This document shows, piece by piece, positions 1 through 5,138 of a stretch of DNA of 5,138 nucleotides (position 1 is its first letter; each line of letters begins with the position of its first letter). The position numbers were made by a program, and so were the translations under genes. The stretch is taken from the NCBI GenBank assembly GCA_949127705.1, contig CASBQJ010000147.1, positions 1-5,138 on the forward strand, read 5' to 3'. This DNA comes from Synechococcales cyanobacterium PMM_0085 (GTDB lineage: Bacteria > Cyanobacteriota > Cyanobacteriia > Elainellales > Elainellaceae). The notes beneath the pieces were generated by a model. That model saw only the letters and a list, made by a program, of their open reading frames with translations. It searched no databases and was not told the DNA's origin.

Positions 1-84
1 AACGTGTTTAAATTGTTCTGAAACCGCTCTGGAACTGTTCTGAAGCCTTGGTCTGATTGTTGGAGATGCAGGAACTGCTTGCAT
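1..84 (-). CDS. Very weak candidate: 5' end of a divergent gene running off the left edge
   Basis: Reading leftward from an ATG at 84-82, the frame stays open for 28 codons to the window edge, starting MQAVPASPTIRPRLQ. An in-frame stop lies two codons upstream of that ATG, so it would be the only possible ATG start. I see no convincing Shine-Dalgarno sequence before it. A 28-codon open frame is easily produced by chance, and I recognise no family in the peptide. Its only support is the AT-rich stretch at about 100-180, which would suit a divergent promoter. It could equally be plain non-coding sequence. Confidence 0.15.
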   Translation of the reverse strand, partial: MQAVPASPTIRPRLQNSSRAVSEQFKHV

Positions 85-260
85 TGCTCACATTGGAGTA
101 ATAGAAATAACTTATTTTTTAAATACTTTTAATTAAGTTAATCTTATCACTATTTTGGCAGTGCTTTGTTAAGTTATAGCTTCAGCCAGTCATCTTAGGA
201 CAAGGGGCTTAACGTTTGTGGCGACGGCTAAACCTCATCTAACTTGAAACCCAGAGTTTT
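85..260. other. Non-coding stretch with AT-rich core, no gene seen
   Basis: No frame of useful length crosses this stretch on either strand. Positions 100-180 are strongly AT-rich (runs of T and A, TTAATTAAG-like steps), unlike the G/C-richer coding regions, which is typical of promoter-bearing spacer. I cannot pick a confident -35/-10 pair on either strand. The only recognisable item is the partial palindromic repeat at 194-212, listed separately. Confidence 0.5.
194..212 (-). repeat. Partial, inverted copy of the palindromic repeat found at 1038-1064
   Basis: On the minus strand this reads TTAAGCCCCTTGTCCTAAG. That matches plus-strand 1047-1064 (TTAAGCCCCTTGTCTAAG) except for one extra C. 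The asymmetric TAAG tail shows that the two copies lie in opposite orientations. Only one half of the palindrome is kept here: the sequence continues as CGTTTGTG instead of the second arm, so this copy cannot form the full cruciform or hairpin. It is likely a decayed copy of a dispersed small repeat. Confidence 0.55.
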
Positions 261-351
261 CCCTCACCCTAAATCCCTCTCCCTGGGGAGAGGGACTTTG
301 AAAGCTTTTCTGGCTCCCCTCGCCCTTTGGGAGAGGGGCTGGGGGTGAGGG
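261..351. repeat. Inverted-repeat element with nested hairpins (MITE-like dispersed palindrome)
   Basis: The 23-bp outer arms at 261-283 and 329-351 are inverted repeats with four mismatches in the centre; both ends read CCCTCACCC and CCCTCTCCC outside in. Two smaller hairpins nest inside. One pairs 275-282 (CCCTCTCC) with 287-294 (GGAGAGGG) perfectly across a CTGG loop. The other pairs 316-325 with 329-338 with one mismatch across a TTT loop. I recognise this CCCTCACCC...CCCTCTCCC pattern as a common intergenic repeat of filamentous cyanobacteria, often regarded as non-autonomous mobile or palindromic elements; that is recall, not a search. It contains no coding frame. It sits 68 bp upstream of the next gene's start, so it could act as a terminator-like or boundary structure, although neither hairpin is followed by a T-run. 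Confidence 0.75.
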
Positions 352-404
352 CTAAAACTACAGTTCTCAACATGGACTTGGTTTAAATATAAAGGTCTAA
401 ACAT

Positions 405-410
405 AAAGGA
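405..410 (+). promoter_or_regulatory. Ribosome binding site of the TIGR04376-like gene
   Basis: AAAGGA lies 8 nt before the ATG at 419, a normal Shine-Dalgarno sequence and spacing. It supports that start. A TATAAA at 388-393 could be a -10 element for a short leader, but I see no matching -35 hexamer, so the promoter is not called. Confidence 0.65.
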
Positions 411-418
411 CAGATTTC

Positions 419-1006
419 ATGGGTTTATTTGAAGACCTCAGCAGCTTTCTAGAATTGCGCCTGGATGAGTTTCTCAAAGAAAATCCACATCTAGAGCTAC
501 AGGCACTAGAAGATAAGCTGCAAGACCAGGAAGATGAAGCGGTGCGGCTGTTGGCCAGCCTGCGGCTAGATGAAAAACGTGTGCAAAATGAAATTCTGGC
601 AGCGGCACAAGAGGTGCAGCTTTGGCACACCCGCGTTGAGAAAGCCAAGTCAGCCAATCGGCTAGATTTGGCGCAGCCCGCCGAAGAACGCGAGGCGGCG
701 CTGCTGCGGCAGGGCAACCATCTGTGGGGGCAAATGGAACTGGTGCGGCAGCGGGTGCAGCAAACGATTGAGTTGCAGCGCCAAATTCAACAGAAGCGCC
801 AAGAAGTGCAGACGAAGGTGGCTGAGGCTCAGGCAACCCGAGCCGCTCAAGCTCAGCAGCAGCGGCAGCAACAGTGGCAAACGGCTGGCTGGAATCAGAG
901 CTATAGCTCTACTCCCGCCGGGGCGAGCGATCCGCTAGAGCAAAAGTTTCGGCAATGGGAAACGGATGAAGAACTGGATCAGCTAAAGCGCAATATGGGG
1001 CGCTAG
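419..1006 (+). CDS. TIGR04376 family coiled-coil protein, function unknown
   Basis: This 195-residue protein has no signal peptide, no membrane segment and no enzymatic motif. From memory of family members, the opening MGLFEDLSSFLELRLDEFL, the central segment WHTRVEKAKSANRLDLA (69-85) with the following EEREAALLRQG (89-99), and the closing WETDEELDQLKRNMGR (180-195) match cyanobacterial family TIGR04376, which has no assigned role. Residues about 25-150 are almost entirely charged helix and coiled coil. Residues 140-160 are rich in Ala and Gln and end in two Trp. A short S/T/P/G linker (161-170) precedes the conserved C-terminal block. The length is about what I expect for the family, so it looks complete. 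The start is fixed by AAAGGA 8 nt upstream, and the gene ends with tandem in-frame stops TAG TAA. The layout of the middle region loosely recalls PspA/Vipp1-type helical proteins; this is weak inference. It is not obviously co-transcribed with the next gene, 222 bp away. Confidence 0.88.
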   Translation: MGLFEDLSSFLELRLDEFLKENPHLELQALEDKLQDQEDEAVRLLASLRLDEKRVQNEILAAAQEVQLWHTRVEKAKSANRLDLAQPAEEREAALLRQGNHLWGQMELVRQRVQQTIELQRQIQQKRQEVQTKVAEAQATRAAQAQQQRQQQWQTAGWNQSYSSTPAGASDPLEQKFRQWETDEELDQLKRNMGR

Positions 1007-1037
1007 TAATTGGCGGCGGAAGTTTGGCTACAGTTGA

Positions 1038-1059
1038 ACAAGGGGCTTAAGCCCCTTGT
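1038..1059. repeat. Perfect 22-bp palindrome, possible transcript-end hairpin
   Basis: The arms ACAAGGGGCTT and AAGCCCCTTGT are perfectly complementary with no spacer, centred between 1048 and 1049. It starts 31 nt after the stop codon of the upstream gene, so an RNA copy would form a G/C-rich hairpin (with a few central bases as loop) suited to ending or stabilising that transcript. No T-run follows, so it is not a standard intrinsic terminator. A partial, oppositely oriented copy at 194-212 shows that it is a repeated element, not a unique regulatory site. Confidence 0.65.
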
Positions 1060-1070
1060 CTAAGCCTCTT

Positions 1071-1087
1071 GCAGGCTGGAAGCCTGC
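1071..1087. repeat. Short hairpin GCAGGCT-GGA-AGCCTGC, dispersed-repeat type
   Basis: A perfect 7-bp stem (1071-1077 with 1081-1087) closes on a GGA triloop, 11 bp after the 22-bp palindrome. Together they form a compact repeat unit of about 50 bp (1038-1087). The GCAGGCTGGAAGCCTGCGCTACG pattern is one I recognise, from memory, as recurring between cyanobacterial genes. It lacks a following T-run and any coding frame. Confidence 0.6.
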
Positions 1088-1228
1088 GCTACGAACGGTA
1101 GGCAGATTTACGCTTCAGACTACTAGTAAATATTTAGAGTTAGGTGTGATTACAGACGGGTTCAAGAAATCAGCGTAGAGTGGGGTTACTAGCTGTTCCA
1201 CTGGAGCTTCAACAGATTTATTTTGCCT
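1088..1228. promoter_or_regulatory. Spacer upstream of the long fusion gene; promoter expected but not resolved
   Basis: This spacer must carry the promoter of the long gene unless it is read through from the upstream gene. An AT-rich patch (about 1123-1142, TAGTAAATATTTAG) is the best place for a -10 region, but I cannot pair it with a convincing -35. Immediately before the chosen ATG there is no Shine-Dalgarno sequence; the nearest GGAG (1203-1206) is 22 nt away, too far to be used in the usual way. Confidence 0.3.
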
Positions 1229-4200
1229 ATGTCGCCTGAAGCCTCCTCTTTGCAGCCCACCCCTGAGCCAACGGAAAATGCGATCGCCGCAACGCCTCAA
1301 GATCCGTCTGAGGCAGGTTTTCCAATTGTGGGTGTGGCCGCCTCTGCGGGCGGACTGCAAGCCTTTACGCAATTACTGAGCCATTTGCCGACCGATACGG
1401 GCATGGCCTTTGTGCTGATTCAGCATTTATCGCCCGATCATGCGAGTTTGTTGACCGAGATTTTGGCGAGGACGACGTCGCTGCCAGTGAGGGAAGTGCA
1501 GGATGGCGTAACGGTGGAGCCAAACCAGGTTTATGTGATCCCACCCAATACCAAAATGATCCTATCTGAGGGCGTACTGAAACTTTCGCCCCGCGAAAAG
1601 GTGTTGGGCAAGTACATGCCGGGGGATGCCTTTTTTATGTCCCTAGCCGCCGAGCGCGGTCACAAGGCGATCGCCGTGGTGTTGTCGGGAGGCGATGGAG
1701 ACGGGTCGCTGGGGCTAAAGGCGATTAAAGCCGCTGGCGGCGTGACCTTTGCACAGTGCGAAAACACAGCACAATTCGACAGCATGCCCCAGACCGCTGT
1801 AGCCACAGGGGATGTCGATTTTGTGCTGCCGCCCGAAAAAATTGCCGAAGAACTGGTGAACCTGAGCCGCAACCCGATGCTGGCTTCCCCGGTGCCGCTG
1901 ATCTCACCCGAGGTATTGGCTAAACCAAAAAATGGCTTAGCCACGATTTTTGCCCTGCTGCGAGCGGCGACAGGCGTTGACTTTAGCCGCTACAAACCCA
2001 ACACGCTCGACCGCCGGATTCGACGCCGCATGGTGTTATATAAGCTGGAGCAGTTAGAAGACTACGCCACCTACCTGCAAAATCATCCGGCTGAAGTCAA
2101 GGCGCTGCATGAAGAAATTTTGATCCATGTCACTGGCTTTTTCCGAGATCCTGACGTCTTTGAACAGCTAAAAACGCACGTCTTCCCCACGATCATCCAA
2201 AATAAGTCGGCAGATGCTCCCATTCGGATTTGGGTGGCGGGTTGTTCAACGGGCGAGGAGGCGTATTCGATCGCCATCTGCTTGATCGAGTTTTTGAGCG
2301 ATCGCGCCATCCAGCTGCCGATCCAAATTTTTGCCACCGATATTAGCGCGCCAGCAATCGACAAAGGCAGAGCAGGGATTTATCAAGACAACCAGATGGT
2401 GGACGTCTCGGCAGAGCGCCGCCGCCAGTTCTTTTATGCGCGCGAATCTGGCGGTTACCAAATCAGCAAAGCCGTGCGCGAACTCTGTATATTTGCCCGT
2501 CAAGACTTGGGCAGCGACCCGCCATTTTCTAATATTGATTTGATTAGCTGCCGCAACGTGATGATTTATTTGGGCGACACGCTGCAACAGCGCATCATGA
2601 CCATCTTCCATTACAGCCTCAACCCAACGGGCTATCTGCTGCTTGGCACCTCAGAGAGTCCAGGGCGCTATCCCAATCTGTTTACCTTGGTCGAGAAAAA
2701 GTGCAGAATCTATGCCAAAAAACTAACCGCCACCCAGCCGATCGTTTCGTTTACCCCTAGCAGCTACTCACCCGTCAAGGTGGATGTTAGCAGCGCCGCT
2801 TCAAGCGATCGCCAGTTGCGACAAGCTCCCTCAGAAGAGTTTGACGTCCAGAAAAAGGTTGATCAGCTTATTCTCAGCCATTACGCTCCAGTGGGAGTGA
2901 TAATTGACGACAAGATGCAGGTGCTGCAACTGCGAGGGGAAGTCGATCGTTACCTCAAATTAGTCTCTGGAATTGCCAACCTCAATCTATTTAATCTGGT
3001 GCGAGCGGGCTTGCTGGTTGAGCTACGGGCTGCCATTTATCAAGCTCAACGGCTGGAGTTGCCCGTCACCAAGACGGGAGTGCGGATGCCAGAGAGCGCT
3101 CCTTTTGTCCTCGAAGACGGCCAAGCGGCAGAACCACAAGGTCAACGGTTCCGCACGGTCGATCTTCAAGTGATTCCATTTCAAGTTCCTAATACTGAAG
3201 AACGCCGCTTTTTAGTGCTGTTTGAAGACGCTGCACCTGCCGTTCATAGCGTCAGTGATGTCGATTTAACCGATGTTCAGAGCGATGTAGCCCAAGAAAA
3301 TGTGCGGCTGAAGCAGGAACTGGCTGCCGCTATTCAAGAACAGGCGGCGACTCAGGAATATTTGCAAACTGTAATTAAAGAACAGGAACATAGCAATCAA
3401 GACCTGAAAGTTGCCAATGAAGAGATTTTATCTAGCAATGAGGAGCTGCAAAGCGCGAATGAGGAGTTAGAAACAGCCAAAGAAGAGATTCAGGCGACCA
3501 ATGAAGAACTCAACACCGTCAACGAAGAACTCCGCAGCCGCAACTCAGAACTGCACCGTTTGAATAACGACCTGACTAATTTGTGGGACAGCATCAATAT
3601 TCCGATTTTGATGTTGACCAACGACCTGCGGATTCGCCGCTTTACGCCCATGGCACTGCGGTTATTCAACTTCATTGCGGCTGATACGGGACGACCCCTG
3701 AGCGACCTCAGAGCCAATCTCAATATTGCAGACTTAGAACCGCTGATTTTGGAGGTGCTAGAAACGCTCAGCGTTAAGGAACTGGATGTGCAAACCCAAG
3801 GCGGGTACTGGTACACCCTCCGCATCCGCCCGTATCGAACCAGTGAGAATCTGATTGATGGGGTGGTGCTGGTGTTGCTGGATATTGATGCCCTCAAGCG
3901 CAGTTCGGCCACGCTAGAAGACGCTCGCAATTATGCGGAAGCGATCGTAGAAACGGTGCAGGTGCCGTTGCTGGTGTTGGAGTCTAATTTTCGGGTCAAC
4001 ACAGCCAATCGCTCGTTTTATGAAACCTTTCAAGCTACACCCGCCGAAACTATACAGGCGCTAATTTTTGAGTTGGGCAGCGGCCAGTGGAATTTGCCCG
4101 AACTGCGATCGCGCCTAGACGGTATTTTGGCCAACGGTACGACTCTGCAAAACTTTGAGGTGCAGCAAGACTTTGAGCGCATTGGGCAAAAAACGATGCA

Positions 4201-5138
4201 GCTGAATGCGTTGAAGGTGATTCAAGACAATGGCGCTCAACAAATTTTGCTATCGATCGAAGATATCACGGAGCGCAAGCAGTTTGAAGCCGAGCGATCG
4301 CAGCTGCTGACCCAAGAACAGGCCGCCCGTCAAGGGGCAGAGGCAGCCAACCGGGCTAAAGATGAATTTCTGTCGAACTTGTCTCATGAGCTGCGCAACC
4401 CGCTGAGCATCATGCTGGGCTGGGCGCAACTTCTCCGCACCCGTCAGCTTGATGCCGTCGCCGTCCGGGGGGCGCTAGAGGTAATTGAGCGGAGTGCTAG
4501 AGCGCAATCTCAGCTGATTGAAGACATGCTAGACATTTCCCGGATTACCAGCGGTAAGCTGCACCTGACTATGCAGTTGGTCGATCTGGCTGCGGTGGTG
4601 GAAACTGCGATCGAGTCTATCCAATTCTCTGCCGCCGCCAAGTCGATTCAACTCAGTTCCCAGCTGACAGCGGCCACAGTTTGGGGCGATGTGACTCGCT
4701 TGCAGCAAGTGCTGTGGAACCTGCTGGGGAACGCCATTAAGTTTACGCTGCCGGGCGGACGCGTGAACGTTACAGTCGCACCTGGGCAAACGGATGCCAT
4801 TATTCGGGTTAGCGATACCGGACAAGGCATTGAGGCAGATCTATTGCCCTATGTGTTTGATCGCTTTCGGCAAGGAGATGCCAGCACGACTAAGGCGACG
4901 CAGGGGCTGGGCTTGGGGTTGTCGATTGTCCGATATATTGTGGAATCTCACGGCGGCACGGTGCAGGCAGAAAGCCCTGGGGCTGGGCAAGGAACCACGA
5001 TGGTGGTGAGGCTGCCGCTGCGATCGGCTGTCTCTAATGAGCTAGCCAGTGAACCAGCCCACGAGCTAGCCAGTAAACCAGCCAGTGAACCACAGGCCAA
5101 GCTCTACGCAGGGCGATCGCAGCCCCCAACGGCAAATC
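1229..5138 (+). CDS. CheB-CheR-PAS-histidine kinase fusion protein, 3' end cut by window
   Basis: An intact frame of 1303 codons, open at the right edge. Residues 1-30 are a Pro/Glu-rich disordered tail. Residues 31-225 are a CheB methylesterase domain with the triad S39 (ASAGG), H66 (QHLSP) and D158 (SGGDGDG). No receiver domain precedes it, so the usual phosphorylation control of CheB is missing. Residues 236-500 are a CheR methyltransferase domain: RRIRRRM (262-268), HVTGFFRD (300-307), the SAM loop VAGCSTGEEAYS (336-347), D371 and SCRNVMIYL (440-448). Residues 538-680 are PAS-like, 686-783 a coiled coil, about 785-890 PAS_10-like, and 900-1017 a further PAS domain. HisKA has the phospho-acceptor H1053 in SHELRNPL. 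HATPase_c has N1164/N1168, DTGQGI (1196-1201), FDRF (1210-1213) and GLGLGLS (1226-1232). No membrane segment is seen, so it is probably cytoplasmic. Expected activities are Glu methylation and demethylation plus ATP-dependent His phosphorylation; targets are unknown. The start is the first ATG after the in-frame stop at 1190, but it has no good ribosome binding site; TTG at 1223 is an alternative. A C-terminal receiver domain beyond the edge is plausible but not seen. Confidence 0.95.
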   Translation, partial: MSPEASSLQPTPEPTENAIAATPQDPSEAGFPIVGVAASAGGLQAFTQLLSHLPTDTGMAFVLIQHLSPDHASLLTEILARTTSLPVREVQDGVTVEPNQVYVIPPNTKMILSEGVLKLSPREKVLGKYMPGDAFFMSLAAERGHKAIAVVLSGGDGDGSLGLKAIKAAGGVTFAQCENTAQFDSMPQTAVATGDVDFVLPPEKIAEELVNLSRNPMLASPVPLISPEVLAKPKNGLATIFALLRAATGVDFSRYKPNTLDRRIRRRMVLYKLEQLEDYATYLQNHPAEVKALHEEILIHVTGFFRDPDVFEQLKTHVFPTIIQNKSADAPIRIWVAGCSTGEEAYSIAICLIEFLSDRAIQLPIQIFATDISAPAIDKGRAGIYQDNQMVDVSAERRRQFFYARESGGYQISKAVRELCIFARQDLGSDPPFSNIDLISCRNVMIYLGDTLQQRIMTIFHYSLNPTGYLLLGTSESPGRYPNLFTLVEKKCRIYAKKLTATQPIVSFTPSSYSPVKVDVSSAASSDRQLRQAPSEEFDVQKKVDQLILSHYAPVGVIIDDKMQVLQLRGEVDRYLKLVSGIANLNLFNLVRAGLLVELRAAIYQAQRLELPVTKTGVRMPESAPFVLEDGQAAEPQGQRFRTVDLQVIPFQVPNTEERRFLVLFEDAAPAVHSVSDVDLTDVQSDVAQENVRLKQELAAAIQEQAATQEYLQTVIKEQEHSNQDLKVANEEILSSNEELQSANEELETAKEEIQATNEELNTVNEELRSRNSELHRLNNDLTNLWDSINIPILMLTNDLRIRRFTPMALRLFNFIAADTGRPLSDLRANLNIADLEPLILEVLETLSVKELDVQTQGGYWYTLRIRPYRTSENLIDGVVLVLLDIDALKRSSATLEDARNYAEAIVETVQVPLLVLESNFRVNTANRSFYETFQATPAETIQALIFELGSGQWNLPELRSRLDGILANGTTLQNFEVQQDFERIGQKTMQLNALKVIQDNGAQQILLSIEDITERKQFEAERSQLLTQEQAARQGAEAANRAKDEFLSNLSHELRNPLSIMLGWAQLLRTRQLDAVAVRGALEVIERSARAQSQLIEDMLDISRITSGKLHLTMQLVDLAAVVETAIESIQFSAAAKSIQLSSQLTAATVWGDVTRLQQVLWNLLGNAIKFTLPGGRVNVTVAPGQTDAIIRVSDTGQGIEADLLPYVFDRFRQGDASTTKATQGLGLGLSIVRYIVESHGGTVQAESPGAGQGTTMVVRLPLRSAVSNELASEPAHELASKPASEPQAKLYAGRSQPPTAN
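1280..1287. repeat. HIP1 palindrome GCGATCGC, first of seven in the window
   Basis: HIP1 is the octamer palindrome over-represented in many cyanobacterial genomes. Exact copies start at 1280, 1667, 2298, 2805, 4105, 4294 and 5113, all inside the long fusion gene and none in 1-1228. They occupy all three codon registers (two as GCG ATC GC, two as xGC GAT CGC, three as xxG CGA TCG C), so the motif is favoured as DNA and not as a peptide. Confidence 0.9.
3395..3583 (+). repeat. In-frame 21-bp (heptad) repeat encoding a Glu-rich coiled coil
   Basis: Nine consecutive 7-residue units cover residues 723-785 of the fusion protein: NQDLKVA, NEEILSS, NEELQSA, NEELETA, KEEIQAT, NEELNTV, NEELRSR, NSELHRL and NNDLTNL. 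The register never slips, giving a continuous helix between the CheB/CheR/PAS-like half and the PAS/kinase half. The codons of the units differ freely (GAAGAG, GAGGAG, GAAGAA), so the pattern is kept at protein level and is not a recent DNA duplication. NEELxSxNEELxT blocks are, to my knowledge, a hallmark of CheB/CheR fusion proteins. Confidence 0.9.
5033..5092 (+). repeat. In-frame 12-bp tandem repeat (five units) in the linker after the kinase
   Basis: Five 12-bp units encode SNEL, ASEP, AHEL, ASKP and ASEP. The DNA is strongly conserved between units: GCCAGTGAACCA at 5045 and again at 5081, GCCAGTAAACCA at 5069, and GAGCTA at 5039 and 5063, giving a superimposed 24-bp period. It lies after the last kinase motif (around residue 1263) and encodes a flexible Ala/Ser/Glu/Pro linker. 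This suggests a hinge leading to a further domain outside the window. Near-identical DNA implies recent slippage or duplication. Confidence 0.85.

Noticed and set aside
261..351. Considered as a CRISPR repeat-spacer unit
   Set aside because: The similar segments are inverted, not direct, and there is no regular repeat-spacer series.
397..717. Minus-strand open frame of 106 codons opposite the first gene
   Set aside because: Its Ser/Arg-rich, low-complexity product is the expected antisense image of a Glu/Leu/Gln-rich coiled-coil gene, and the plus-strand gene has a good RBS and family match.
474..836. Minus-strand open frame of 120 codons opposite the first gene
   Set aside because: Pro/Ala-rich shadow of the real plus-strand gene, with no recognisable family.
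1038..1087. Considered as a standard intrinsic terminator or a tRNA/small RNA
   Set aside because: Stems are strong but no T-run follows either hairpin, and there is no cloverleaf; the repeated copy elsewhere fits a dispersed palindrome better.
1115..1372. Minus-strand open frame of 85 codons over the spacer and the start of the fusion gene
   Set aside because: More than half lies antisense to the CheB domain, where the plus frame is clearly real; the remaining part has no recognisable motif.
2246..2611. Minus-strand open frame of 121 codons
   Set aside because: Lies wholly opposite the CheR domain, where the SAM-binding and SCRNVMIYL motifs establish the plus frame.
3490..3930. Longest minus-strand open frame, 146 codons
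   Set aside because: Antisense to the coiled coil and PAS_10-like region; its Ser/Arg/Leu-rich product mirrors Glu/Asn/Leu codons and shows no domain.
4529..4825. Minus-strand open frame of 98 codons
   Set aside because: Opposite the HisKA/HATPase region, whose N and G1 boxes are unambiguous on the plus strand.

Overview
The window looks like cyanobacterial chromosome. Four things point that way. The palindrome GCGATCGC (HIP1) occurs seven times between 1280 and 5120. The first gene matches a cyanobacteria-restricted protein family (TIGR04376). The intergenic regions carry G/C-rich palindromic repeats of a kind I recognise from filamentous cyanobacteria. The long fused signalling protein has an architecture common in that phylum. 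I cannot name a genus from this sequence.

Layout. Positions 1-418 are mostly non-coding. They hold an AT-rich stretch (about 100-180), a partial copy of a small palindromic repeat (194-212), a larger inverted-repeat element (261-351), and the leader and ribosome binding site of the first gene. A very weak divergent open frame (84 down to 1, minus strand) runs off the left edge. Positions 419-1006 encode a 195-residue coiled-coil protein of unknown function. Positions 1007-1228 are intergenic and hold a perfect 22-bp palindrome followed by a 7-bp-stem hairpin. From 1229 to the right edge (5138) there is one uninterrupted plus-strand frame of 1303 codons with no stop, so the gene is cut by the window end.

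The long gene encodes a fusion of chemotaxis adaptation enzymes with a sensor kinase. In order it has a disordered N-terminus, a CheB-type methylesterase domain, a CheR-type methyltransferase domain, a PAS-like region, a long heptad-repeat coiled coil, a PAS_10-like domain, a second PAS domain, a complete HisKA/HATPase_c kinase core, and a repetitive linker at the right edge. All three CheB catalytic residues, the CheR S-adenosylmethionine motif and the kinase H, N, G1, F and G2 boxes are visible, so each catalytic module looks intact. The receiver domain that normally precedes CheB is absent.

The most interesting signal is the coiled coil. Nine consecutive 7-residue units, mostly of the form N-E-E-L-x-[S/T/A]-x, resemble the Glu-Glu methylation sites of methyl-accepting chemotaxis proteins. 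They lie in the same chain as a methyltransferase and a methylesterase. This suggests, as inference only, that the protein may modify its own signalling helix and thereby tune its kinase. The two genes share strand but have separate intergenic structure and no obvious functional link.
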